Positions 1-11,128 of a stretch of DNA of 64,000 bases are shown here, one piece after another (position 1 is the stretch's first letter; every line of letters starts with the position of its first letter). The notes under the pieces are model-generated. The model was not told where the DNA came from. It made no database searches and saw only the letters and a list, made by a program, of their open reading frames with translations. The DNA comes from Strongyloides papillosus (taxonomy: Eukaryota > Nematoda > Chromadorea > Rhabditida > Strongyloididae), in NCBI GenBank assembly GCA_005656395.1, contig SRSI01000049.1:558001-622000 (forward strand). Direction: 5' to 3'. Made by a program: the position numbers and the translations under genes.

Positions 1-539
1 AATTTACTATACACAGTTGTAATATTTTGATTAATAAAAATTGTTTTTAAAAATTTTCATGATTTTTTCATTTCTTACTAAACAAATATTATATATGATA
101 TCTATTTTCTCATTATCAGGGTTCACAAAAAAAGCTGACAAGCGTTTAGGCTGATGAAGCCTATGTTTAAAACGTTTTTTTCATTTTCTAATAGCATTAT
201 GTCGCTAATCTTTGAACATGCAATTAACTTGCTTTTATGAGTGCTTCACATTTTCTATAGGTTTTTTTCGTAATTGTAAATCATCGCTCCTACCAACGAA
301 CTGCTGCAAAAACCAAAAACAAACAAAGGTAGTAAAACTTCTAACATAGTAGACAATCAGCAACCCATTCAAAATAAAAAACAACAAACTTCTAAAAAAC
401 GTGGTAGACGAAAAGTTTCTCAAGAATGTCGTGAGCTTTCCAAGTAGTGTTTTGTGCAATTTCTTGAGACATTTTAATGTGTTAGAGGCAAAAGAATGTT
501 TTGCTTACGTCAATATAAATCAGGCATCTCAAGATTCAT
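1..539. other. AT-rich intergenic DNA, no gene seen
   Basis: Short open frames occur on both strands but none shows a family motif, a signal peptide or splice sites. The stretch ends where homology to the copy at 4228-4470 begins. Confidence 0.5.
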
Positions 540-790
540 ATCCTTAAAACATTTATTCCACAACTTTTTTATCTCAAGGAAATTTATTCTACCCGGTGGA
601 GAAGAATCATTCACAGTAATAGATCAAGGAATATTTACAAAAACTTTCAAATCTCAGAAAGTCATACAAATCAGATGTAAAAAAGATTTACTATCAACTT
701 TGACAACGATAGAAGATATTATGATAAAATATCTATTGATAATCATGTAGAAGAAGTACTTTCTGGTAGGGCTGTTCGAGCATCTTTTTT
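540..790 (+). pseudogene. Relic resembling aspartic protease N-terminus (copy 1)
   Basis: This stretch is homologous to 4228-4470 and lies just 3' of a GT31 gene on the opposite strand, as that copy does. One frame reads NFDNDRRYYDKISI, which resembles the start of mature pepsin or cathepsin-D-like enzymes (D..YYG.ISIG.P.Q.F). The usual G after YY is D here and the frame stops before any catalytic DTG. It looks like a decayed gene start that was duplicated with its GT31 neighbour. The family call is inference from one short motif. Confidence 0.4.
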
Positions 791-878
791 GCCATATATA
801 ATTTACAGTTAAAAAATGTTTACTTATTTTAAAAAATCGTTTATATGCATATATTTTTAAAAAATAAAGCTACTCTAT

Positions 879-1955
879 TTACTTTCTAAAGTTGTATTTT
901 GAAAATTGTCTTATTAATGCTAACTTCTTATTAACTTTCAATTTTGTGTAGATATTATCACTACTCTCCATCCTATTCAGTCTTGAATTTCTTCCTATTA
1001 CTTCCATATGGTACAAAAAAAACTCTAAAGCATACATCATCTCACCCCTAACATAGTGAAAAGTTATTGGAAAATCAGCCACAGCATTCATTGAAGTATT
1101 GTACTGAAACTTTGCCATTGCAATAAATCCCTGTTTGAAGCCATCAACTGCAGGGGACAGTGCTCTTGGAGGATCCAATACATTGAACAAAACTCTATCC
1201 CTACTATCAAGACTCTTACTTGGTATCGCACCTAACTTTTCTAAACATAACCCAACTTCGAGATCATCAAAAGCTTCATCTGTCTGTCTACAATACTTTG
1301 AGTCACTAAAGCCCTTTTCAACTAACTCCTTGACGCTTCTCCTACTCATAACATAACCAGCTCCACCACTATTGTAAGTATGAGGGTCGAACTTACCACC
1401 AGCGGCAACTCTAAAACCGTGATAACCATGCTTGTTTGGATCCTCATTCAACAGGAAAGCCCTCAAGTTTTCCATAACAACGTATGTATCGTCATCTGCC
1501 TTGATATACCAATCGTACTTGTTGCCATATTTTTTCCAAACATATCTCAAAGTATTTTTCATCTTCCCAAAAGAGAATGAATATCCATCGTTGTGATAAG
1601 CCTTGAAAGTTGGGATATCCTTATTTTCCTCTCCAGATCCAAAGATATAATTGTTACATCTTTTTATCCATGTCTGCTTTTGAAGTATGGCTCTCTCCCT
1701 GTTGACTTTTGATGTTAAAACGATGCAGAATACTTTCACTGTTTTTGTCATTTGTGAGTTTATTGTGCTAAACACTAACAAATAAAAAGTTGAAGTAAAT
1801 ATCAAAGAAAGTAACTTACCTGAATCATCAAAAGAGTTGTTAAAAAGTTTTTCATACTGTGGTTGATTAATACTATTCTTCTTTTTCCCACAGGAAGCAT
1901 AGTTAAGCAAAAAGAAGATTAAAATAATACAGAAAGGGCTGTTAATACTTATCAT
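879..1955 (-). CDS. GT31 core-1-like beta-1,3-galactosyltransferase (copy A)
   Basis: Two exons on the minus strand: 1820-1955 (ATG at 1953-1955) and 879-1774, with a 45-nt GT..AG intron at 1775-1819. The intron is a multiple of three and has no stop, so the unspliced frame is also open. The spliced product is about 343 residues, near the length of animal C1GALT1. It begins with a hydrophobic signal-anchor, as expected of a Golgi type II enzyme. The lumenal domain holds ADDDTY (metal/UDP-sugar DxD), SGGAGYV and a DDLEVG block, all in the order known for C1GALT1. The family adds galactose to GalNAc-Ser/Thr; the exact acceptor here is not known. It differs more from copies B and C than they do from each other. 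The frame is intact, so I take it as functional. Confidence 0.85.
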   Translation of the reverse strand: MISINSPFCIILIFFLLNYASCGKKKNSINQPQYEKLFNNSFDDSGKLLSLIFTSTFYLLVFSTINSQMTKTVKVFCIVLTSKVNRERAILQKQTWIKRCNNYIFGSGEENKDIPTFKAYHNDGYSFSFGKMKNTLRYVWKKYGNKYDWYIKADDDTYVVMENLRAFLLNEDPNKHGYHGFRVAAGGKFDPHTYNSGGAGYVMSRRSVKELVEKGFSDSKYCRQTDEAFDDLEVGLCLEKLGAIPSKSLDSRDRVLFNVLDPPRALSPAVDGFKQGFIAMAKFQYNTSMNAVADFPITFHYVRGEMMYALEFFLYHMEVIGRNSRLNRMESSDNIYTKLKVNKKLALIRQFSKYNFRK

Positions 1956-2763
1956 TACACAAATAATTTACTTATGTATCATTAATTTGTATTTATATCA
2001 ATAAGAAATATCCTCCACCAACAATGTAACAACGATATAAAATGAAAATGAAACAAATAGTTGATAATTGATACTTGACATAAAACTTTCTCTATGTTAA
2101 TAAGAAAACACCATCCTTTTGTGTAACTTTATGTTAAATACCTCGTTATTAGGTCAAATTTCGAATATATGAATAAAGATCTGATTTTTAGGTAGTTTAT
2201 TATAATTGTAATTCCCACGACCGCCAGACATTGTCCTTGAAGTCTTCATGATATTAAAATCCATATATGAATGCAGTAAAAGGCAACTTATGAGGAAGTT
2301 CACCATACGGTGGTTTCAATCTTCCGCTATCAATGAAAAAATTAGCAAAAATATACCTGTAGAGGATAATGATAACCAATACTCGACAGATCTATATCAT
2401 GAAGTTATCAGAGTATAAAAATTCCTAGTTATCTGATTGATCGAAATGATATTGAAAATTATATACTTCCTCCAATGTACCGAGTACCAGCAAAAAGTAA
2501 GAAAAAGACATATGTATATATTCTTAGATGAACATTCCACACAGAAAGAAAGATATTCATGAAGGCACCGATATACACTCTTGTATATCATAGTGAAAGA
2601 GAATTTAAAGATAATCGAATGCCATATTGAAACTGATAATTACTACCAAGTGACAGAAAGTAAGTAGATTAAAAGAAGGATAATATTCCATTCGGAGGAC
2701 TGGTTCAAAATATAACCATATTACGTACAATAACTCATTGATAAGAAAATAACCGAATAAAAT
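1956..2763. other. Intergenic DNA with unassigned open stretches
   Basis: A plus-strand open stretch near 2272-2415 and others near 2460-2620 are broken by stops. No motif allows a family call; a decayed gene is possible but unsupported. Confidence 0.4.
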
Positions 2764-3256
2764 ATTAAAATTTTTGACAAATTCAATATACTTCTATAAT
2801 GGGTTTTATCTTATGCGTGAAAAAGGAAAAAAAATAATTTTTTATTATTATATTATCACTACACCCGTCTTTATAAAAGTACCGTCGTTTCAGGCATTTA
2901 AAAATTCTTCGAAAAAAACTACAAAAAGATATCATTACATATGAATAAAAAAAAACTTTGCCCATAAAAAAAATGTAATTATATTTGATTCATCATTTTT
3001 TAATATTACAAGTATCTACAAAGAAAATATTTTAATTTCTAAAAAACAAAAGCAAAATGTAAATAATTTTTAAACATATTTTCTGCAATTATAACTTAAT
3101 CGAAAGTGATAAATATCCGAATACCTGAGATGACACTACTTTTTTAATTGACAGATAAAATGACAATATAAGAATCAAAATTTATTTTCATCTTTTAACG
3201 CGTACATAAGATAAAATCTATTAAAAAAATACATTGAATTTGTCAAAAATTTTAAT
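2764..3256. repeat. Foldback (MITE-like) element
   Basis: The stretch starts at 2764 with ATTAAAATTTTTGACAAATT and ends near 3256 with its reverse complement. The similarity runs inward for well over 100 bases, through TTTTATCTTATG and a (T)CAGGCATTT block, with mismatches. There is no coding capacity. The right palindrome arm (27340-27500) carries only one half of the structure, so it formed or was lost after the arms duplicated. Confidence 0.55.
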
Positions 3257-3401
3257 TTTTAATTTAGTTATTCAAATTAATGTAAAACGTAATTTTTAAA
3301 TATTTTTAATTTGTTTATTATATCACTATTTAATACGTCTAGAAAAATGAATTAATTTATATAGATTCTTATAAATTTATTATTTGTTTGGTCTAACTAC
3401 A

Positions 3402-3974
3402 ATGGTTGCAACAGAATTTAATCCACAAAAAATTTATGTAAACGAAGATGGTACAATAGGTAATTTTTATTATTGTCATATTTTAATTTTTAAAATAGAG
3501 TATTTAAAGACCAACAGACCAATTAAAATATATGCTGATGGAGTATTTGACTTATTTCATATTGGACATGCAAAATTATTTGAACAAATTAAAGAAATTT
3601 TTCCTAATAGTATTTTGTATGCAGCTGTTGTAAAGGATGAGGATACATTTAAATATAAAGGAGCATACCCAGTAATGAACTATCGTGAGAGATGTGCTGT
3701 TGTACAAAGTTGTAGACATATTGATAAATTTATTATGAATCCACCTTTCTACCCAACAATAGAATTTATTGATAACCTCAATATTGACATTGTTGCTCAT
3801 GATGGTATCCCTTATCCAGTTGATGGGATGGAGGATTCCTACAAACCATTCAAAGATGCGAATAGGTTTTTACCAACCCAACGTGAAGATTTTATTTCAA
3901 CAACTGACATTGTCAAGAGGATTTTGAATAACTATGAATCTTTGGTTAAATTAAAAAAATTCCAAAATATTTAA
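3402..3974 (+). CDS. Choline-phosphate cytidylyltransferase, catalytic domain only
   Basis: The ATG is at 3402. Exons are 3402-3459 and 3499-3974, with a 39-nt intron (3460-3498) that is itself in frame and stop-free. The spliced protein is about 177 residues. It shows the cytidylyltransferase fold signature: IYADGVFDLFHIGHAK with HxGH at residues 40-43, and the C-terminal substrate loop ending ISTTDIV (about 152-158). PCYT1 family enzymes make CDP-choline from CTP and phosphocholine in phosphatidylcholine synthesis. The roughly 360-residue animal enzymes add an amphipathic membrane-sensing domain and a phosphorylated tail, and both are absent here. The product may be soluble and unregulated by membranes, which is inference. 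The partner at 26615-27187 differs at two residues. Confidence 0.88.
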   Translation: MVATEFNPQKIYVNEDGTIGNFYYCHILIFKIEYLKTNRPIKIYADGVFDLFHIGHAKLFEQIKEIFPNSILYAAVVKDEDTFKYKGAYPVMNYRERCAVVQSCRHIDKFIMNPPFYPTIEFIDNLNIDIVAHDGIPYPVDGMEDSYKPFKDANRFLPTQREDFISTTDIVKRILNNYESLVKLKKFQNI

Positions 3975-4227
3975 TTTATTATAATATTAGCACTTAATCA
4001 TTCTATAACTCTTTTTTGTTTCTACAACATATTGAAAATATGGTTTACAATTAATAAAATTTTTGAATATTAAAAAATGGTATTTTTCTTTTAAAATCTT
4101 TATTTTCACCAACATTCGTTATAGTCAATTTAATATTATATTTGGTTATGCAACAATAATATGTTTTATATTTCCAAAGGAACAATTTTAAAAATATTTT
4201 TGGTATAATAAAAACATTACAAGTTCA

Positions 4228-4470
4228 GTGTATAGTTTAGGTTGTCTTACATTTAATCACAAACAATTATTCTGTCTGCTGGAGAGAATCGATCACAGTA
4301 ATAGATCAAGAAAAATCCACGAAAAGTTTCAAATCTCAAAAACTCATAGAAACCGGATTGAAGGAAGATCTACTATCGACGTTGATAACGATATAAGGTA
4401 CTATGGTAAAATATCTATTGGAAATACGAATCAGAAGTACTTTCTAGTAGAATTAATTCAAAATTTTTTT
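4228..4470 (+). pseudogene. Relic resembling aspartic protease N-terminus (copy 2)
   Basis: An open frame reads DVDNDIRYYGKISIGNTNQK followed by a short hydrophobic stretch. This matches the start of mature pepsin/cathepsin-D enzymes (YYGxISIGTPxQ), but the DTG active site that should follow is missing. Upstream residues are basic, as in a propeptide. There is no start codon with a signal peptide. It is tail to tail with the GT31 gene at 4559-5649 and recurs at 540-790 and 26150-26361. The protease call rests on this motif alone. Confidence 0.5.
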
Positions 4471-4558
4471 GTCATATGTAATTTCCAGTTCAAAAATTTT
4501 TTATTTATTAAAAAAATTGTTTATATGCATATACTTTTAAAAAATAAAGCTAATTTAT

Positions 4559-5649
4559 TTACTTTCTAAAGTTGTACTGTGAAAACTGTTCTATTAATGC
4601 CAATTTTTGATTAACTTTCAATTTTGTGTCGATATTATCGCTACTCTCCATCCTATTCAGTCTGGAATTCCTTCCTATTACTTCCACGTGGTATAGAAAA
4701 TACTCCATAGCATACATCATATCACCTCTAACGTAGTGAAAAGTTATTGGAAAATCAGCGACAGCAGTCATTGAAGTATTATACTGAAACTTTGCCATCC
4801 CAATAAATCCTTGTTTGAAGGCATTAACTGCAGGAGACAGTGCTCTTGGAGGATCCAATACATTGAACAAAACTCTATCCCTACTATCGAGACTCTTACT
4901 TGGTATCGCACCTAACTTTTCTAAACATAACCCAACTTCAAGATCATCAAAAGCTTCATCTGTCTGTCTACAATACTTTGAGTCACCAAAGCCCTTTTCA
5001 ACTAACTCCTTGACGCTTCTCCTACTCATAACATAACCAGCTCCACCACTGTTGTATGCATGAGGGTCAGATTTACCACCGACTGCCAATCTGAATCCGT
5101 GATAACCATGCTTATTTGGATCCTCTTTCAACAGGAAAGCCCTCAAATTCTCCATAACAACGTACGTATCATCATCCGCCTTGATATACCAATCGTACTT
5201 GTCACCATATTTTCTCCAAACATGTCTCAGTGTATTTTTCATCTTCCCAAAAGAGAATGAATATCCATCGTTGTGATAAGCCTTGAAAGTTGGGATATCT
5301 TCGCTCTCTTCTCCAGATCCAAAGATATAGTTGTTGCATCTTTTTATCCATGTCTGCTTTTGAAGTATGGCCCTTTCCCTGTTGACTTTTGATGTTAAAA
5401 CGATGCAGAACACTTTCACTGTTTTTGTCATTTGTGAGTTTATTGTGCTAAACACTAACAAATAAAAAGTTGTAGAAAATATCAAAACCGTAACTTACCT
5501 GAATCATCAAAAGAGTTGTTGAAAAGTTTTTCATACTGCGGTTGATTAATACTATTCTCTTCACCACGTAAAACACAAACAAATAGAAGAAAAATTAATA
5601 AAGTGCAAAGAATTAAAATAACACAGAAAAACTTTTGAATACTTATCAT
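4559..5649 (-). CDS. GT31 core-1-like beta-1,3-galactosyltransferase (copy B)
   Basis: Exon 1 is 5499-5649 (ATG 5647-5649) and exon 2 is 4559-5454, with a 44-nt GT..AG intron at 5455-5498. The product is about 348 residues: a short cytosolic start, one signal-anchor of about 25 hydrophobic residues, then the Golgi-lumenal catalytic domain. DDD of the DxD motif is at about 144-146, SGGAGY at about 186-191 and DDLEVG at about 220-225, the order typical of C1GALT1. Longer N-terminal reading without splicing would begin inside the intron, so the spliced model is preferred. It differs from the right-arm copy C at only two residues, unlike the DUF273 pair. Acceptor specificity cannot be read from sequence. 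Confidence 0.88.
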
Positions 5650-5689
5650 TTCACAAGTTGTTTAATTTTTCAAAATCATAACAAGTAAA

Positions 5690-7607
5690 TCTATAATAAA
5701 AAGAAATAAGAAAAAAAATTTGTCTTTATCATGACTCTCTTCAAAGTTAATCATTTTTTATAGGTAAATAGCCAAAACGTGTGTTTTTTCTTATGTTAGT
5801 AGGGAAAATAGGTTTCAAAACTTTTAATCCATTATTGGTCAAGTTATTTTTAAATACACTACTATTTTGGACATTTATTTGTATAGTTTATGAAGAGAAT
5901 AACTTTCTTCGAAGTTAAAAAAATAAATTGCTTAATTAATCATTTAAAAGGCTTACATCTGGAGTCCTGGTGAAAGACAATACGATAGAAATATATAGAA
6001 AAGTGGCCAAGTTATAGACCAAAGAATGGTCACCATTTTTTAAATAAAAATTAAAAAGTCCTAAGATTGTAACTTAAATAAAAAGTTGTTCAAAATAAAT
6101 AATTCCAAATTATTATGTAGATCAATGTCTAACTTAAAAAATAAAACTACAACGAATTATAGTCATTAGCAACATAGAGAGTTATATTTATTTACGTGCC
6201 AATTATTCCACATTTTCTTCATCTTTTTCACAAAAATCAATTTTGTGATTAACATAACTTTCTCAAACTTGGTCAATTTTTATGATTAAATAGTCATTAG
6301 ATGTATTTTTTTCTAAAAAATCTTTTTAGTCACTTTTTTGTAGAGTTTTGTCTTTTAGACGACTTTTGTAAAAGTAAATAGAATTTTTTGGTTTATAAAA
6401 AGTTCGAAAGATACACGTTACGAATAAAGGGAAAACCTAATATTGTTAAAATCGAAAAAAAGCCGATGAAGTTATAGTCCAAAGAGTGCTAACCATTTTT
6501 TCAATAAAAATTAAAAATTAGATATCTCTTATTTAATTAAAAATCAAAAAATTCATGTAGACATGATTATTTTATATAGATCAAAATTTATCTTAACAAA
6601 TAAAACTAGTACGAAGTTTATAGCTTACCGGCGAGACGAGTAGCACTTATTTTAGTGACGATTTTTTCACATTTCATTCGTTTTTTACACAAAAATCGGC
6701 TTTATATTCAGCATAACTCTATCCAAACTTAATAAATTTTTATATTTAAATAGCGAATGAACGTATTTTCTTATAATTTGAGAGGGAAAAATAGCTTCAA
6801 AACTTTTGGTCTATATGTGGGCAAATTATGTTAAAAAAACACTAGTTTTTTGGGCAAATTTTTGTATTGCTTTGTTTTAGGAGTTGTTCTTTTCAAAGTT
6901 AGTGAAATGTTTTGGATATTGACTCGTTTACAATGTGAAAGTATGTAATATGGAGGAAACTCAATATTTTAAAGATTCATAAAAAATTAGTGAAATTATA
7001 AATTAAAAGATGAGGACTTTTTTTCGGTAAAAATTAGAATTTTTTAATGCTGCAACTTTATGAAAAGTTTGTTTAAGTTAATAAAACTAAATTTAGTACA
7101 TAAAGTTTGACTTAAAAATTAAAACTATAACGAAGTTTTGAGCTTTAAAACGAAAGAAGTTATTTTAGGTATTAATTTTTTTGCTATTTCCAATTTTATA
7201 CTTGTAAAACTAAGGTAAATATGTAGTTAATAGAAGAATGATATTAAATAGTATATATCAATTTCAAAAATATAATGGGAAGACACCTAAATAAATACTT
7301 AGAATAATTCAAATATTCATGTTTATTCACCTTTTGGATATAAAAAGATTCTTTTTGAAGCGTAGATTTTTTAACTTAACCAGTTTCAATAAAGGCAACG
7401 TTATAAAATGATTCTCAAACTCAGAAATATTTCCTACACTAATATTTTATAACAATATATTGTCGGTTATTTTACTTCTCCATAAATATGTAATTCAATG
7501 AAACAATATTTATACAAACATTTTGATCATTAATTAAAAATAAAAATGTATTTTAAAAAATATGCTCTGCGAACCAGCTCTGACCTGCCGAAGGCGGTAT
7601 AAGGCTG
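5690..7607 (-). repeat. 525-bp-unit element with GC-rich hairpin end (copy 1)
   Basis: The element ends at 7561-7607 with a GC-rich segment containing CTGCCGAAGGCGG, a potential small hairpin. Its other boundary near 5700 is the A-rich motif AAATAAGAAAAAAAATTTGT. The body holds about three and a half diverged units spaced about 525 bp, recognised by recurring 'cataactctcttcaaactt', 'aaatagtcatttgatg' and 'aagtctaacttaaaaaat'-like blocks. There is no coding capacity. It lies between the GT31 and DUF273 genes in both palindrome arms. Confidence 0.7.
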
Positions 7608-8390
7608 ATTTAATAAAATGTTTTAACAATTTAGTAGATAAAACAATTTTTGAAGTTAAAAAATCAGATCACTTGTAGCCTTTAATACAACCAACAATTT
7701 TTTATTTTGCTTTGATTAAGCATAAAGAGGTGTTTTCTATCTTTACATAATTATACGGTAAAAACCGTATTAATTGTTTATGAGAAATTGATTATTACAT
7801 CAATTAGTTACTTATTTAACAACTAAAACCTAATTAAATAAAACATTTGTCTATATTTAAAGCAAAAGATGAATCTGAAAAAAATATACTTTAAATGTTA
7901 CAAACTACCTCTAAATATTTTTTTTATCCATTATAAAGATGTTCATTTTAGCAAACTAATTGCATCATTTAACTAATTAAAGTGGCTCCCTATTCTAAAA
8001 TTTAGTCCTAGCTTCAATTGAAATGTTGTCAGCTACAACATTTTAGATTCAAGGCGACTTTAGTTTATACTCCTTTCAGGGTTGTTTAAACTTCATTTTT
8101 TAGAAATATTATTCTAAAAATAAAATTTGTATTAAAAGTTTTTTATATACGTATATTTTTACATCAATCGAAGCACTTTAAAATTTTTGCCAATTTTTTT
8201 TGCAACTTACTAACTATTAATAATTAATGACTGGAAGTTTAGGAAGATAATTAAAAAAGTAAAAGCTTTATACATTATGCACTAATATAATTAATTAAAT
8301 TTTTTATTAATTTTAAAAATAGACAATAATAGGCAAAGTAAATAAAATTAATGCTTAATTATCTATATAAATTTTTTGATACTTTTATCA
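7608..8390. other. Shared 3' flank of DUF273, no gene
   Basis: This AT-rich stretch matches 22205-22980 in the right arm. No open frame of note or motif was found. Confidence 0.6.
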
Positions 8391-8391
8391 T

Positions 8392-9531
8392 TTAATCTTC
8401 TATTTTTGTTACATTACTTTCCTTAATATATTTCATATGTTTATCGTGGGCACGATCAACCTGAACTTTAAGTTTATCATTTATAGTTTTACAATCCGTC
8501 TTGAAAGACTTATCACAATCCCAAAGTTTCAAAAAATCGGAATTTTTACATATTTTTTCATCTGCTAAAAATTTTCTTTTAAATAAATTTTTACGAAGTT
8601 CAATTTTTTTTTCTTTCAAACCATGATGGAATAACTCATCATCACAAAATGTATAGTCAGAAAGCCATGAATCCCTTGACCACCTCTTTTTAGATAATTT
8701 TCTAACAATTTTTATTTTTCCTCCTTCATATGTATGATAATTAATATCATTTGGAGTTTCATCTATTAAATTTAAAATATATCTCATACACGAGACAAAT
8801 AACATATTCTCCTCAAGTCCATTTCCTATACTATTGTATATTTCCATACATCGCAAATATTTGTTATGATGTTCTACAATTCCTATGAATTCAGCAAAAA
8901 CTGCATGAAGAGCAACGTTATCTCCAAAAAAATTCTTCTTAGGTTTTTTGTATTGATAATCAGCAAAAATTTTCAAAAAATTTCTTGTGTAAAGCGTATT
9001 TTTTATTATATAACTTCCTGCCATTATTTCACTATTATGAGTTCTATCATAAAATAGAATATCTTCTTCACCTTTTGGAAGGTAATTTTCTATTCTATGT
9101 ACTGGGTTAACTACCATAATATCAGCATCAATTATTACAATGTACTTTATTTCATTTTTATACCTTTGTGCATAGTTAGCAACTATACAATGTCTTCGGA
9201 AAAAAAATTCAGGCTGATTGCAGTTATAAGTAAATTCCGGAAGTTCTTGCGTATTTAATATTGCAAAAGTATAATTATGATGCCAAGAATAACATTTAAC
9301 GGTTGCTATTGCTTGTTTATACTTGTATTCAACGGCACCATCAATTACTGTAACAATAGCGATTTGATGTGGTTGTAATGTATCCTTTATTGAGTTATCA
9401 GTAGTTGTTATATTATTTCTGAAATTGTAAAAATGTATATCCTTAGAAGCAGTAACCATTATTTGATATAATATAAAAAATGATAACAAAATTAAGAAGC
9501 ATGTTGAGAAATGGCGAGCAAACAAAATCAT
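8392..9531 (-). CDS. DUF273 nematode putative glycosyltransferase (left copy)
   Basis: A single-exon frame of 379 residues with ATG at 9529-9531. An N-terminal hydrophobic segment (about residues 8-25) fits a signal-anchor or signal peptide. The core has IIDADIMVVNP with the DxD-type metal site at 135-137. A conserved tail block, WSRDSWLSDYTFC..ELFHHG, lies at about 284-304. Both are hallmarks of DUF273, a nematode-expanded family related to GMA12/MNN10-type galactosyltransferases. The substrate is unknown. A cysteine-containing C-terminus suggests a secretory-pathway enzyme. Copies of the 525-bp-unit element flank it on both sides in opposite orientation. The right-arm paralogue is about 90% identical by eye. 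Confidence 0.87.
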   Translation of the reverse strand: MILFARHFSTCFLILLSFFILYQIMVTASKDIHFYNFRNNITTTDNSIKDTLQPHQIAIVTVIDGAVEYKYKQAIATVKCYSWHHNYTFAILNTQELPEFTYNCNQPEFFFRRHCIVANYAQRYKNEIKYIVIIDADIMVVNPVHRIENYLPKGEEDILFYDRTHNSEIMAGSYIIKNTLYTRNFLKIFADYQYKKPKKNFFGDNVALHAVFAEFIGIVEHHNKYLRCMEIYNSIGNGLEENMLFVSCMRYILNLIDETPNDINYHTYEGGKIKIVRKLSKKRWSRDSWLSDYTFCDDELFHHGLKEKKIELRKNLFKRKFLADEKICKNSDFLKLWDCDKSFKTDCKTINDKLKVQVDRAHDKHMKYIKESNVTKIED

Positions 9532-9589
9532 AGTTGAGATGTCTTTATTGAATGACTCGAAATTTCATAAAATTTAAACAATTCTATAC

Positions 9590-10540
9590 TAACCAGCTTT
9601 AGGACCACCTTCGGCAGGTCGGGGCTGGTTCGCAGAGCATATTTTTTAAAATACATTTTTATATTAAATTAATAATCAAAATGTTTGTATAAAAATTGTT
9701 TCATTGAATTACATATTTATGGAGAAGTAAAATAACCGACAATATATTGTTATAAAATATTAGTGTAGGAAACATTTCTGAGTTTGAGAATCATTTTATA
9801 ACGTTTGCCTTTATTGAAACTGGATAAGTTAAAAAATCCACCATCAAAAAGAATCTTTTTATATTCAAAAGGTGAATAAACATGAATATTTGAATCATTC
9901 TAAGTATTTATTTAGGTGTCTTCCCATTATATTTTTGAAATTGATATATACTATTTAATATCATTCTTCTATTAACTACATATTTACCTTAGTTTTACAA
10001 GTATAAAATTGGAAATAGCAAAAAAATTAATACCTAAAATAACTTCTTTCGTTTTAAAGCTCAAAACTTCGTTATAGTTTTAATTTTTAAGTCAAACTTT
10101 ATGTACTAAATTTAGTTTTATTAACTTAAACCAACTTTTCATAAAGTTGCAGCATTAAAAAATTCTAATTTTTACCGAAAAAAAGTCCTCACCTTTTAAT
10201 TTATAATTTCACTAATTTTTTATGAATCTTTAAAATATTGAGTTTCCTCCATATTACATACTTTCACATTGTAGACGAGTCAATATCCAAAACATTTCAC
10301 TAACATTGATAACAATAATTTCTAGGGAAAATCAATTCAAAAACGTACACAAAAAAGTGGTACTTTTTAAAGATAAATTTGCCATTTATGGCTAAAACTT
10401 TTGAGATCTATTTTCTTCAAAAAGTTAAAAACACATCTTTTGGCTATTTACTCATAAAAATCGGTTGAATTTGAAAAAAAGTTATGAGAGAGTCAAATTT
10501 TTTTTCTAATTTCTTTTTGTTATTGATATTTTGATAGTTT
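9590..10540 (+). repeat. 525-bp-unit element (copy 2, short)
   Basis: This copy begins with the GC-rich end (ACCTTCGGCAGGTC..GGTTCGCAGAGCATA) and continues as a near-exact inverted match of 7330-7607. It skips most internal units and ends at the A/T-rich inner boundary near 10530. Together with copy 1 it brackets the DUF273 gene with inverted ends. This flank is absent upstream of the right-arm DUF273. Confidence 0.65.
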
Positions 10541-11128
10541 ATCTTCGTTGGTATTTGAAAAAAATTTTGTGGATATTTTTATTTCTATCTGATAAAAAAT
10601 AATAATTTTCATTCTATCTTTAAAAAATATTGAAAAAGGAATAAAAGTATTTTATGATATGCGACAAAATCATGAGATGATAATCCCCATAATTAATATT
10701 GAGAAAGATCTTATGCAATTTCAATTTGGGGCAGAAAATTATGACATTAAGATTTTTTGTGTAAATGTATTTGTGTGTAGCGTTTGTGAACTTGTTTTTG
10801 GTATATCTTGACGCCAGAAACTTTAAAAAATTTTACTCCTAAGCCAAAAAATTAACTCAATTTATTTTTAGATTTATTGTATGTTATAAAGTTAATTGAA
10901 AAAAGTGAAACATCTTTTTATCGCAAAATTTGACTACTAAAAAATTTAAATGTGACATATAAATTATGAAATTTTAATATAAATTATTAAATTTAAATAT
11001 ATATATCTTGTAAGTGTAAAATACATATTTATTTTATATTATATAAGTCGTTGTTTTAAAATAAATTTTAAGATGCTTTGTTGGTGACAACACATATAAA
11101 GCGATAGAATAAGGAAGAAATCTACTTG
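10541..11128. other. AT-rich intergenic DNA upstream of DUF1647 gene
   Basis: No gene is visible. A TTGACGCCAGAAAC string at about 10809 recurs near 41641, a hint of a dispersed repeat. The promoter of the next gene should lie near 11050-11128, but no clear TATA box stands out. Confidence 0.4.

Larger units (their letters stand above)
2966..9581 (+). repeat. Left arm of large inverted repeat
   Basis: This arm is the reverse complement of 21015-27626. It carries a cytidylyltransferase (+), a GT31 gene (-), a repeat element and a DUF273 gene (-). Identity is uneven. The cytidylyltransferase and GT31 proteins each differ at only two residues between arms, and non-coding DNA at 5700-7000 looks almost identical. 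DUF273 proteins differ at roughly 35 of 379 residues, and 7330-7560 is clearly more diverged. The outer end fades near 2966 and the inner end near 9581, at the DUF273 5' flank. Confidence 0.9.

Noticed and set aside
750..800. Possible tRNA B-box (GGGCTGTTCGAGCATC)
   Set aside because: No acceptor or anticodon stem could be folded around it, and the flanks match a protein-coding relic.
1135..1356. Plus-strand open frames inside the GT31 genes (also near 4815, 5060, 25329, 25553)
   Set aside because: They are antisense shadows of the GT31 coding sequence and repeat exactly in each copy.
5690..7607. Helitron interpretation of the hairpin-ended elements
   Set aside because: No CTRR terminus after the hairpin, no TC start and no Rep/helicase relic were seen.
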